Notes: generated by a model not told the origin, from the sequence alone. 6,094 bases of DNA from JABDJZ01 sp047611125 (GCA_047611125.1 JBLFXH010000212.1:1-6094); one strand, 5' to 3'. Numbered from the stretch's first letter, positions 1-6,094 are shown. Numbers and translations: made by a program.

Positions 1-383
1 ATGGCATCCGTCACCCGCCCGCTTATGAGTTCTGCCGTTTCCACCCAAATGTTAAACCGGGTGGTCTCGACCTTGAGCGTGAACTCCAGGTCGTCGTAGG
101 CGCCCCGCTCATGATTGAAAACCTGAAACCCGAGCACGGAGCCGACAGCCTCCACTCCACTAGATTTTTTTGCTGCGGACTGGCCGCTCTTTCGAACACG
201 ATGATATTCCGCCAGCGACTCCTGTCCCCGTGGGCTGTTCGCCAGGAGGTCGGTCAGGTGGATCGTTTCAGATACGACGCTCTGGTCCGCGACTGACATC
301 TGTCCGGTCTGAAACCGAAGCGTTTGCCCGGCAGCACTACCAACGAAAAAGACGGCGACTAAGAGTGTTGAGACCTTGTACAT
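1..383 (-). CDS. Secreted protein of unknown function, N-terminal part (cut by left edge)
   Basis: This open frame starts at an ATG at 383-381 and runs without a stop to the window edge, giving 127 residues; the C-terminus lies outside. Residues 1-20 look like a Sec signal peptide: MYK, then a hydrophobic core LLVAVFFVG, then a small-residue cleavage site SAAGQ. The next stretch (21-75) is polar and includes a lysine/serine-rich patch with a run of seven A in the coding strand. Residues 80-127 look like a folded beta-rich segment, with VLGFQVFN, then DLEFTLKVE, then FNIWVE near 110-116. This pattern reminds me of the N-terminal region of large secreted or protease-like proteins in Rhodothermota/Bacteroidota, but that is recollection of style and not a family assignment. 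No clear Shine-Dalgarno precedes the ATG. The gene diverges from msrB across 249 nt. Existence of the gene is fairly secure; its function is not assignable from this fragment. Confidence 0.7.
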   Translation of the reverse strand, partial: MYKVSTLLVAVFFVGSAAGQTLRFQTGQMSVADQSVVSETIHLTDLLANSPRGQESLAEYHRVRKSGQSAAKKSSGVEAVGSVLGFQVFNHERGAYDDLEFTLKVETTRFNIWVETAELISGRVTDA

Positions 384-632
384 CTAGAACAGTGTCGGCT
401 GTGATAATCGATAACTACGGGGCTCAGACCGCAAGGCGACGCATGCGTCCCTAAACAGTTCACGCGATCCGGCTGCTACCCCCCAACAGTATCGGCAGGA
501 AAACGCCGCAGGGTAAATCCCGGATGGCGAGAAGTCAGCGGGGATTGCCGAGTGGTTTGGTGTCCGCTTGGGCGGGAGAGGAAACCTTTCTCGGTGCGCA
601 GATTTCAGCGATTCCCGCATTGACTGGATATT
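384..632. other. Divergent intergenic region without a recognisable gene
   Basis: These 249 nt separate the start of the leftmost secreted-protein gene (minus strand) from the start of msrB (plus strand), so they should hold both promoters. I could not identify a convincing promoter for either direction. On the minus strand TTGCGG (434-429) could be a -35 element, but no good -10 follows at proper spacing. The only clear structure is the palindrome at 438-449. A 78-codon open frame on the minus strand crosses most of the region, but its composition (rich in R, S, P and C) and lack of any recognisable motif argue against coding. No tRNA, riboswitch fold or U-tract hairpin was seen. Confidence 0.6.
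438..449. repeat. Perfect 12-bp palindrome GACGCATGCGTC
   Basis: The sequence GACGCATGCGTC is its own reverse complement over all 12 bases; the flanking bases (C and C) do not extend it. It lies about 55 bp upstream of the minus-strand secreted-protein start and about 185 bp upstream of msrB. Its place in a divergent promoter region would suit a dimeric repressor operator, but it could be chance. Its arms are too short, and there is no following T-run, for it to be a terminator. Confidence 0.4.
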
Positions 633-995
633 ATGAACAAGTTGACACCAGAGGAGGAGTACATCCTACTCAACAAAGGCACCGAGCCTCCTTTTTCAGG
701 GCTGTACGATAAACATGCAGATGACGGCACTTTCGCCTGTCGGCAGTGCGACGCCCCGCTGTATCGCTCTGGCGACAAGTTTGATGCACAATGCGGCTGG
801 CCGTCATTCGATGATCAGATCGAGGGGTCCGTTCGAAGGGTTCCAGACGCGGACGGGCGACGAGTCGAGATCGTTTGCGCGTCTTGTGGGGGCCACCTGG
901 GTCATGTCTTTGAGGGCGAACGCTTCACCCCGAAGAACACAAGACACTGCGTGAACTCGCTGTCGCTAGCATTCAAAGCCGTCGAAGGAAAATGA
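633..995 (+). CDS. msrB: Peptide-methionine (R)-S-oxide reductase MsrB
   Basis: MsrB reduces the R epimer of methionine sulfoxide in proteins, using thioredoxin as electron donor. The 120-residue product is a complete single-domain MsrB. Two CxxC pairs, C36/C39 (CRQC) and C82/C85 (CASC), form the structural zinc site. CGWPSF at 54-59 carries the probable resolving Cys54. GGHLGHVFEG (86-95) supplies active-site His88 and His91. RHCVNS (104-109) holds the catalytic Cys106 and Asn108. The start MNKLTPEEEYILLNKGTEPP matches the usual beginning of short MsrB proteins, so the ATG at 633 is preferred even though only a weak TGGA lies upstream. There is no signal peptide, so the enzyme should be cytoplasmic. 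The stop overlaps the msrA start by four bases (ATGA), indicating a two-gene operon with translational coupling and complementary stereospecificity. All key residues are present; identification is secure. Confidence 0.97.
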   Translation: MNKLTPEEEYILLNKGTEPPFSGLYDKHADDGTFACRQCDAPLYRSGDKFDAQCGWPSFDDQIEGSVRRVPDADGRRVEIVCASCGGHLGHVFEGERFTPKNTRHCVNSLSLAFKAVEGK

Positions 996-1483
996 CGAAT
1001 CGCAGTGAAAAGGCGCTACTCGCATCAGGCTGTTTCTGGGGCACGGAGTTCTATCTCAAGCAGATCGACGGCGTGCTCTCGACCCGGGTCGGGTACATCG
1101 GGGGGCAAAAGGAAAACCCGACATATCGCGAGGTCTGCACCGGAGCCACCGGACATGCCGAAACAACGGAGGTGGTGTTCGACCCCGAGCGGACTGACTT
1201 CGAGACGGTGACCCGCATGTTCTTCGAGACCCACGACCCGACACAGGCAGATCGCCAGGGTCCAGACGTTGGGACACAGTACCGCTCGGCCATCTTCTAT
1301 CTCAACGAGGAGCAAAAGGCCATTGCCGAGAAACTGATCGGCGAATTGCGAGCCAAAGGCCTAAACGTAAAGACAGAACTCAACGCAGCGAGCAAGTTTT
1401 GGCCGGCTGAGGATTACCACCAGGATTACTACAGCAAGACGGGCGGGTCACCCTACTGCCACAGTTACCGCCCGCTGTTCTAG
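992..1483 (+). CDS. msrA: Peptide-methionine (S)-S-oxide reductase MsrA
   Basis: MsrA reduces the S epimer of methionine sulfoxide in free and protein-bound form, complementing MsrB. The product has 163 residues. GCFWGTE at 13-19 contains the catalytic Cys14. Tyr45, Glu57 (in TGHAE), Asp92 and Tyr97 (in GPDVGTQYRS) line up at constant offset with the known E. coli active-site residues Tyr82, Glu94, Asp129 and Tyr134. The C-terminal SPYCHSYRP places Cys156 as the probable resolving cysteine, and FWPAEDYHQDYY (136-147) is the usual late family motif. There is no signal peptide, and the protein lacks the long N-terminal extension of E. coli MsrA, like many short bacterial forms. The start ATG is inside the last codons of msrB (ATGA overlap), with AAGGA just upstream. 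Its stop TAG interlocks with the stop of the convergent propeller gene. Identification is secure. Confidence 0.97.
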   Translation: MTNRSEKALLASGCFWGTEFYLKQIDGVLSTRVGYIGGQKENPTYREVCTGATGHAETTEVVFDPERTDFETVTRMFFETHDPTQADRQGPDVGTQYRSAIFYLNEEQKAIAEKLIGELRAKGLNVKTELNAASKFWPAEDYHQDYYSKTGGSPYCHSYRPLF

Positions 1484-2682
1484 CGGACGCCTGCCACGTA
1501 GACGCCGCCGGGCGCGTCCTCAGACGCTTTGCCCACAACCGCCCGGTGGCCGTCCAGGGCCAGGGAAGAGCCGAAATAGACCTCGCCGACGTCTATGACC
1601 TGGCTCTGTACCCATATTCCATCTTCATCACGGTGGAACACGAACACCACGCGGTCAATGTTGAACTCGAGTTTCAACTGCTCGTCGAATCCCACTACGG
1701 CAGCGACATCGCCTGAGAGGGCCACCGCGGAGCCGAAGCCACCACTGGGATAGGGGGAGTTGGGCTTTAGGTCGGCTATCCGCTTCCAGGCGCCATCCCG
1801 GACTTCGTATATCACGGCGCGTCCCGTATGGTCTTGTCCTTCGCGGGTCTCACCGAGAATTAGTCGGTCCGCATCCAGGTCTAGGGGGATGAAGTAGTCA
1901 TCCACGCCATCGATCCGCGAGGTCAGTTCCCAGGAGCCGTTGCGCTCTTCGAAAACGTGGGCCGAGCCGGGACTGTTCAGTCCGTAGGTGGACCCGGAAA
2001 TCACTGCGCGCGACCCATCCAGGTCTGAGGATGTGCCGAAAACACCATATCTGGCATCGTGCGGCGGCTTGAACGATCCGCCGGGAACCCACCGACCCAT
2101 CCGATTCTTTACGAAAATCGACGCCGTACCCCCGAAACGCCCGGCTGCCGTGTCGCCGGCAGAGGTAACTAGGATGCGGCCCCCATCGACGGTGGCTGAA
2201 GCGGCGAAGGGCCCGTCATCCCCTGGAACGGGATCCGTCAGGCGCGCGGTCTGCTTCCAGGTGTCTCCGCGCCGCCCGGAACTGTTGCCAAACCACGAAA
2301 GGTCAGGCTGGCGTTCAAAGACGTACACCGCGTTCGATCGGGCCGCGAAGGGCGTGGGCACGAATGACGTAACGACGGCCACGTCACCTTCGATAGAAAC
2401 GGCGCGCCCAAAGTATTCCTCCGGTTCGCAGTCACCGGCCTTGAGCGCAGCGGAAAGATTCCAGTTGCCGGCCACATCTAGTTCATACAGGAATGCCGCG
2501 CCGGAACTTGCTCCGCAGGCGTCGAAGCCTGTGCTTCCAACCAGAATCTGGTCACCATCCACAGCAACGGCACCGCCGAAAAAATTCCCCGGTGCCGCGT
2601 CTGCGGGTGACAGTCGCGAGATCTGAGCCCGCGAAGGCGCCACCAGCAGGAGGCCAGCAAACAGAAGTGTCAGTTGCTTCAT
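1480..2682 (-). CDS. Secreted seven-bladed FG-GAP/integrin-alpha-like beta-propeller protein
   Basis: The 400-residue product begins with a Sec signal peptide (MKQLTLLFAGLLLVAPSRAQ, probable cleavage after SRA at 17-19). The rest is built from seven repeats with the shape 'FG.A.. .dGd...VG.....G.a.vf', at about residues 33-68, 89-123, 158-191, 211-244, 262-293, 315-349 and 369-398, so the whole mature chain is accounted for as a seven-bladed propeller. Good examples are NFFGGAVAVDGDQILVGS and VYFGSSLALDGHRAVVGK. This repeat is FG-GAP-like, as in integrin alpha chains and many bacterial surface proteins. Two cysteines (56 and 85) lie in or near the first two blades and could pair after export. 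There is no transmembrane anchor, lipobox, or C-terminal sorting domain, so it is likely periplasmic or released. No catalytic motif is visible, so a binding or scaffolding role is only a guess. It follows the ABC-F gene by 40 nt and has a good ribosome binding site. Confidence 0.88.
   Translation of the reverse strand: MKQLTLLFAGLLLVAPSRAQISRLSPADAAPGNFFGGAVAVDGDQILVGSTGFDACGASSGAAFLYELDVAGNWNLSAALKAGDCEPEEYFGRAVSIEGDVAVVTSFVPTPFAARSNAVYVFERQPDLSWFGNSSGRRGDTWKQTARLTDPVPGDDGPFAASATVDGGRILVTSAGDTAAGRFGGTASIFVKNRMGRWVPGGSFKPPHDARYGVFGTSSDLDGSRAVISGSTYGLNSPGSAHVFEERNGSWELTSRIDGVDDYFIPLDLDADRLILGETREGQDHTGRAVIYEVRDGAWKRIADLKPNSPYPSGGFGSAVALSGDVAAVVGFDEQLKLEFNIDRVVFVFHRDEDGIWVQSQVIDVGEVYFGSSLALDGHRAVVGKASEDAPGGVYVAGVR
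1489..2586 (-). repeat. Seven tandem FG-GAP-like propeller repeats (coding)
   Basis: This is the coding span of residues 33-398 of the secreted propeller protein. Each unit is roughly 50 residues from one FG(G/S/R) motif to the next. The hallmark positions are a Phe-Gly pair (replaced by PF, VF or YF in blades 3, 4 and 5), a central (D/E/S)G(D/S/G/H) turn, a following hydrophobic strand ending in VG/TS/SG, and a last strand such as VYVFE, AHVFEE, VIYEV or VFVFHR. The repeats are diverged at DNA level, so they show no sign of recent duplication. Confidence 0.75.
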
Positions 2683-2688
2683 GCCCTG

Positions 2689-2694
2689 CCCTCT
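2689..2694 (-). promoter_or_regulatory. Shine-Dalgarno AGAGGG of the propeller gene
   Basis: AGAGGG sits six bases upstream of the ATG at 2682 and is the clearest ribosome binding site in the window. It supports this start, which also gives an intact signal peptide. The whole 40-nt spacer between the ABC-F stop and this ATG shows no terminator-like hairpin with a T-run, consistent with cotranscription. Confidence 0.5.
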
Positions 2695-2722
2695 TCAAGC
2701 ATTGTGCCGGGGAGGCCGCCGA

Positions 2723-4729
2723 TCAGCGTTTTCGGCTGCCCAAGACCTCGGATAGCGATTCCCATTTTTGGTAGAGTTCCTCCAGCGTGACACGGACCTC
2801 ATCATACGTCTTCGTGGCCTGTTGTGACGCCGATTCGTCACCGTAAAGAGACGGGTCGGAAAGCTTGGCCTCGATAGCAGACTTGGATTCTTCGGCCTCG
2901 AGGATGGACGCTTCCGTCTTTTCGAATAGACGGTTGAGGTTGAAGGTGTTCATGGACGCATACTTGGCCATGACCTCATCGGAGGCGCCGGGCTTTTCGG
3001 TCTCTACGGCAATCGCTACGGCCACTGTCTCAGGTTCGGGTTGGGACTTCTTGCCCTTCTTGTTCGATTTCCGAGCCTTGGGCTTCGCACCTTCCACCTC
3101 GCCCATGTGGCGTTCCATGTGAGAGCGGTATTCGGAATACGTGCCCGGATAGACGCTCACACCTCCGTCCTCCACACGCCAGACTTCCGTGGCCACCTGG
3201 TCCAGGAAATGCCGGTCATGGCTCACGACGGCGAACGTGCCCGAATACTGCTGCATGGCCCCGATCAGCACGTCAATCGACCGAATGTCGAGATGGTTTG
3301 TGGGCTCATCCAGAATGAGGAAGTTCGCCGGCGCGACCAGGGTCTTAGCCAGCGCCACGCGGCTTCGCTCACCGCCGGAAAGGACCTTGACCGGCTTGAA
3401 AACGTCATCGCCCCGAAACAGGAACGCACCCAGAATGGACCGAATTTCGGTTTCTGACTGGCCCGTGGCTGCCCTCTGGACGGCCTCCATGACGCTGTCC
3501 CGCGGGTCAAGCGTGTCTGCCGTGTGCTGGGCAAAGAAGTTGATATCCACCTCCCGACCCAAGCGCCGCTCACCTTCGAAGGGCTCAGTGCCTCCCAGCA
3601 TGCGGGCGAGCGTAGACTTGCCGGCGCCGTTTCGCCCGATCAAGGCAATCTTGTTTCCCCGCTCCACCACCAGCGGATCGGCATTGCGGAACACCTCGAT
3701 GGGTCCCTCCTCCGACGGGTAGACCTTGCTGAACGTTGAGAGCGCGATGACGCTTCGAGCGGACCGCGTGGGTGCAGGAAACCGAAACGAGATGGAGGCC
3801 CCGTCCGATTCGGGCTCGGCGATCCGTACCAACTTGTCGAGCGTCTTCACGCGGCTCTGAACCTGCTTGGCCTTTGAGGCCTTGTAGCGAAAGCGCTCAA
3901 CGAACTTTTCGGCCTCGCCAATTTGCTTCTGCTGATTGACAAAGGCAGACCGCTGGATTTCTCGTTGCAGGACGCGCTCGGTCAGGTAGAACGAGTAATT
4001 GCCGGCAAACTCGTTCACCCCGGCGTTGGCCATCTCAGCCGTGGTCGTCACCAGGCGGTCCAGCACGTAGCGGTCATGCGAAACGATGACAATCGTGCCG
4101 TTGTAGGCCTTGAGGTAGGCCTCCAGCCACGCAATGCTGTCAATGTCCAGGTGGTTGGTAGGCTCATCCAATAGGAGGACGTCTGGCGCCTTGAGCAGCA
4201 ACCGGGCCAGTGCGACACGCATCCGCCAACCACCGGAAAACGTAGAGAGCGGCCGCTCAAGGTCGTCCGCCTCGAACCCGAGGCCCATCAGTACCGATTC
4301 AGCGCGCGGCTTGGCGGTGTGCGCGTCCGCGGCGTGGAGGGCGTGGTGCACGTCGTCCAGATCGTGCAGCAGCTTCTCGTATCGATCCGTGGTGTGATCG
4401 GTTTCCGTATCGAGTTCGGACAGGATCTCCTTTTCCCTCGCCTCTAGTGTCTCGACATCCTCGAATGCGCTCAGCGCTTCTTCAATTACGGACTGATCGA
4501 TGTTGGCTTCTTCGGCCTCCTGGCGGAGGTAGCCGAGCGAACTGCCGCCCAACTGGATCGAGCCCTCGTCGATTTCCTGCTCGCCCGTCAGAACGCGCAA
4601 CAAGGTGGTCTTGCCGGCCCCATTGGGTCCTACCAGTCCGATTCGCTTGTTGTCCTTGATGGTCCAGGACAACTTGTCAAAAATCTGTCTGCCCCCGAAA
4701 GCGAGGGAGATGTTATGGAGCTGAATGAT
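2723..4729 (-). CDS. ABC-F family ATPase (YheS/YdiF-like ribosome-associated protein)
   Basis: ABC-F proteins are soluble ATPases without membrane domains that act at the ribosomal E site. Numbering from the inferred ATC at 4729 gives 668 residues; the conservative TTG at 4672 gives 649. First ATPase domain: Walker A GPNGAGKTT 34-42, Q-loop Gln70, a helical insert at about 85-155, signature FSGGWRMR 164-171, Walker B VLLLDE 184-189 with catalytic Glu189, and switch SHDR 217-220. A charged interdomain linker (about 221-325) contains the FRYKASKAKQVQSR element typical of the P-tRNA-interacting region. Second domain: Walker A GRNGAGKST 365-373, signature LSGGERSR 450-457, Walker B FLILDE 470-475 with Glu475, and SHDR 503-506. 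A basic hinge (about 549-562) leads to a C-terminal coiled coil (599-668) with LSDPSLY, as in YheS/Uup. Both ATPase sites look intact. A housekeeping role is more likely than antibiotic resistance, but sequence alone does not settle this. The start is abnormal (see the separate entry at 4727-4743). Confidence 0.93.
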   Translation of the reverse strand: MIQLHNISLAFGGRQIFDKLSWTIKDNKRIGLVGPNGAGKTTLLRVLTGEQEIDEGSIQLGGSSLGYLRQEAEEANIDQSVIEEALSAFEDVETLEAREKEILSELDTETDHTTDRYEKLLHDLDDVHHALHAADAHTAKPRAESVLMGLGFEADDLERPLSTFSGGWRMRVALARLLLKAPDVLLLDEPTNHLDIDSIAWLEAYLKAYNGTIVIVSHDRYVLDRLVTTTAEMANAGVNEFAGNYSFYLTERVLQREIQRSAFVNQQKQIGEAEKFVERFRYKASKAKQVQSRVKTLDKLVRIAEPESDGASISFRFPAPTRSARSVIALSTFSKVYPSEEGPIEVFRNADPLVVERGNKIALIGRNGAGKSTLARMLGGTEPFEGERRLGREVDINFFAQHTADTLDPRDSVMEAVQRAATGQSETEIRSILGAFLFRGDDVFKPVKVLSGGERSRVALAKTLVAPANFLILDEPTNHLDIRSIDVLIGAMQQYSGTFAVVSHDRHFLDQVATEVWRVEDGGVSVYPGTYSEYRSHMERHMGEVEGAKPKARKSNKKGKKSQPEPETVAVAIAVETEKPGASDEVMAKYASMNTFNLNRLFEKTEASILEAEESKSAIEAKLSDPSLYGDESASQQATKTYDEVRVTLEELYQKWESLSEVLGSRKR

Positions 4730-4743
4730 AGCGTTCGGTCCCC
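4727..4743 (-). promoter_or_regulatory. Inferred non-canonical ATC start and GGGGA ribosome site of the ABC-F gene
   Basis: ABC-F proteins usually begin 'MIQL.NI.L.FG...-(I/L)FD.LSWTI'. Here the frame reads AIIQLHNISLAFGGRQIFDK before LSWTI, so the Met position is occupied by ATC (4729-4727). Between the upstream TGA (4795-4793) and this point there is no ATG, GTG or TTG in frame; the other candidates are CTG (4753-4751), ATA (4750-4748) and ATT (4726-4724). GGGGA (4743-4739) lies nine bases before the ATC. TTG (4672-4670) would be the first ordinary alternative start, but it removes the first beta strand and the aromatic-loop region that precede Walker A. Confidence 0.45.
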
Positions 4744-4792
4744 GGTCTATCAGGGAATTGGTGGCTGCTTCTAGGGCGACGACTGTGGGCCG

Positions 4793-6094
4793 TCAGTACG
4801 CGTTTTCGTTCACGAATCCCTTCCAAACCGTCATCAGCATGATCTTGATGTCGAGTTTCAGCGACCATTGCTGGATATAGAAGATGTCGTGCTCGATGCG
4901 CTTTTCGATGGACGTGTCACCGCGCCATCCATTGACTTGAGCCCAGCCGGTGATCCCGGCCTTCATCTTGTGTCGCAGCATATAGCGCGGGACGCGGTCC
5001 CGAAACGACTCTATGAACACCGGACGCTCCGGTCGGGGTCCGACCACCGACATTTCTCCATGAAGCACATTTAGGAACTGCGGCAGCTCGTCTAGCGAGG
5101 TCCGGCGGAGAAAGGCTCCCACGCGGGTCGCGCGGTTTTCGCCGGACTTGGCCCAGACGGCTCCAGACTGGTTTTCCGCCTCCAGCGGCATCGACCGGAA
5201 TTTTAGAATGTCGAAGCGATGACCATTCAGTCCCATGCGCTCCTGCCGATAGAGCACTGGCCCGGGAGACGACAGCTTGACGGCCACGGCAATGGTCAGA
5301 AGCAGTGGTGAACTCAGCAGCAGGAAGAGGATCGAGAACACCACGTCGATGGCCCGCTTGACGGCGCGCGAGAAGTCGAGTGGTGCCTCGTCGATCACGT
5401 GGATGACCGGGAGTCCGTCGAGTTCGGTGACCCTGCTATTCAGTATGTCGAACTGGAAGAGGTCGGGGACCAGAAAGACGTGGGCGAGCCGGGTGGAGAC
5501 GGCACTGAGGATGTCTTCAATCCGCTTTGCCGACGAGAGCGGTAGCGCCAGGTAGACGTAATCGATGGGCTTCCCGGCCGCCTCCGCCTCGTCCAGGATC
5601 CGGACCGCCTCGTCCGTCTTGCCAAGGATGTCCGGGCCCTCCTTGGCGTCATCCAGGAAGCCAATCAGGTCAAAGCCCATCCAGGGATACTGCGCAAACG
5701 ACGTACGAAGGCGCCGGCCCACCTCACCCGCGCCGACAATCAGGACCCGGCGTTGGTAGCGCCCCTGACTCCTGGCCCGCCGCAGCGCCGCGTACAGACC
5801 CAGCCGAAGCGCCAGCATGAGTGCGGGCGTGAGCGAAGCGAACAGCGCCATGTGGAGACGCGAGAAGTAGAAAGCGCGGTAGAACGACAGCGAGGCCGCC
5901 AGGACAATCACGCCTACCAGCGTGGACTTGATTACGCTTGTGACCAGGCGCGTCCACTTTTGAGCCCGGTCCGGGACGTACAGGCTAGTGCCCCAAAAGA
6001 CAGCCATCGAAAGCAGGAGTACCCCGGGCAGGAATCCCAGGTACCGGCTTAGTGGCTGCCACTCCGGCGGGGGCAGGAAGTCCAGTCGGAGGAA
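4793..6094 (-). CDS. Undecaprenyl-phosphate sugar (probably glucose) phosphotransferase, WcaJ/WbaP type (5' end beyond right edge)
   Basis: This inner-membrane enzyme transfers a sugar 1-phosphate from a UDP-sugar to undecaprenyl phosphate, the priming step of exopolysaccharide, capsule or O-antigen synthesis. The frame is open to the right edge (433 residues visible), so the ATG at 6007 is internal: 29 residues precede it, including FLPGVLLLS, part of a membrane helix. Numbering from the edge, membrane segments lie near 20-38, 51-73 and 81-103. A Rossmann-like domain begins with VLIVGAGEVGRRL (117-129; glycines 121, 123, 126). The catalytic domain has a membrane helix at 251-273 with SSP, then SPGPVLYRQERMGLNG (276-291). 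The DELPQ box carries the probable catalytic dyad Asp335-Glu336, followed by VVGPRPE (350-356), GITGWAQVNG (380-389) and the C-terminal GFVNENAY typical of the WcaJ-like group. The glucose preference is inferred from that group only. The stop is in the same frame as the following ABC-F gene. Confidence 0.93.
   Translation of the reverse strand, partial: FLRLDFLPPPEWQPLSRYLGFLPGVLLLSMAVFWGTSLYVPDRAQKWTRLVTSVIKSTLVGVIVLAASLSFYRAFYFSRLHMALFASLTPALMLALRLGLYAALRRARSQGRYQRRVLIVGAGEVGRRLRTSFAQYPWMGFDLIGFLDDAKEGPDILGKTDEAVRILDEAEAAGKPIDYVYLALPLSSAKRIEDILSAVSTRLAHVFLVPDLFQFDILNSRVTELDGLPVIHVIDEAPLDFSRAVKRAIDVVFSILFLLLSSPLLLTIAVAVKLSSPGPVLYRQERMGLNGHRFDILKFRSMPLEAENQSGAVWAKSGENRATRVGAFLRRTSLDELPQFLNVLHGEMSVVGPRPERPVFIESFRDRVPRYMLRHKMKAGITGWAQVNGWRGDTSIEKRIEHDIFYIQQWSLKLDIKIMLMTVWKGFVNENAY

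Noticed and set aside
165..171. A run of seven T (A7 on the coding strand) as a programmed-frameshift site or sequencing error in the left-edge gene
   Set aside because: The protein reads sensibly in one frame on both sides of the run and no stop follows, so nothing requires a frameshift.
384..620. A 78-codon minus-strand open frame ending directly before the ATG of the left-edge secreted gene
   Set aside because: The composition (R, S, P, C) is shadow-like, no ribosome site or motif is seen, and it spans the region expected to hold promoters.
597..632. Sigma-70-like promoter directly before msrB (TTCAGC, 17 nt, GATATT)
   Set aside because: Both hexamers match poorly and the transcript would start inside the coding region.
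1484..1530. GC-rich inverted repeat (GACGC...GCGTC) just beyond the msrA stop as a terminator
   Set aside because: The arms are short, no T-run follows, and the sequence is coding for the propeller C-terminus.
1988..2626. A 212-codon plus-strand open frame opposite the propeller gene
   Set aside because: It lies wholly antisense to a gene with a clear signal peptide and repeats; its product is rich in P, R, S and A with no motif, as expected of a shadow in GC-rich DNA.
5793..6007. ATG at 6007 as the true start of the sugar phosphotransferase
   Set aside because: The frame stays open to the window edge and encodes further hydrophobic membrane sequence; the family is normally longer at its N-terminus.

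Overview
The window is GC-rich, densely packed bacterial chromosome with five protein genes, two of them cut by the window edges. Most starts have little or no Shine-Dalgarno sequence. Two small extracytoplasmic-type proteins with Sec signals occur, one with FG-GAP-like repeats and one resembling the N-terminus of large secreted proteins of the Rhodothermota/Bacteroidota group. That lineage is my best guess, but it is an inference from style and not from a marker gene.

Layout from left to right: (1) 1-383, minus strand, the first 127 residues of a secreted protein of unknown function running off the left edge. (2) 384-632, a non-coding divergent intergenic region with a perfect 12-bp palindrome. 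(3) 633-1483, plus strand, a two-gene msrB-msrA operon with a 4-bp start/stop overlap; its products repair the R and S forms of methionine sulfoxide in cytoplasmic proteins. (4) 1480-6094, minus strand, three genes transcribed right to left. These are a WcaJ/WbaP-type undecaprenyl-phosphate sugar phosphotransferase (5' end beyond the right edge), an ABC-F translation-factor ATPase with two nucleotide-binding domains, and a secreted protein predicted to form a seven-bladed FG-GAP-like propeller. The msrA stop and the propeller stop interlock in one CTAG.

The three minus-strand genes lie close together (63 nt and 40 nt between them, the first measured to the inferred start) and could be one transcript, although their roles differ: priming of surface polysaccharide synthesis, ribosome-associated ATPase, and secreted propeller. 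No mobile element, CRISPR array, tRNA or rRNA is visible, and I see no convincing rho-independent terminator.

The most notable point is the ABC-F gene. Its conserved N-terminus can be read upstream of the first TTG, but no ATG or GTG exists in frame, and the position where family members carry the initiator Met is an ATC codon. Its frame is also the same as that of the preceding transferase, from which it is separated by one TGA. I do not see an evident new defence or mobile system here; this is mostly ordinary chromosomal gene content.
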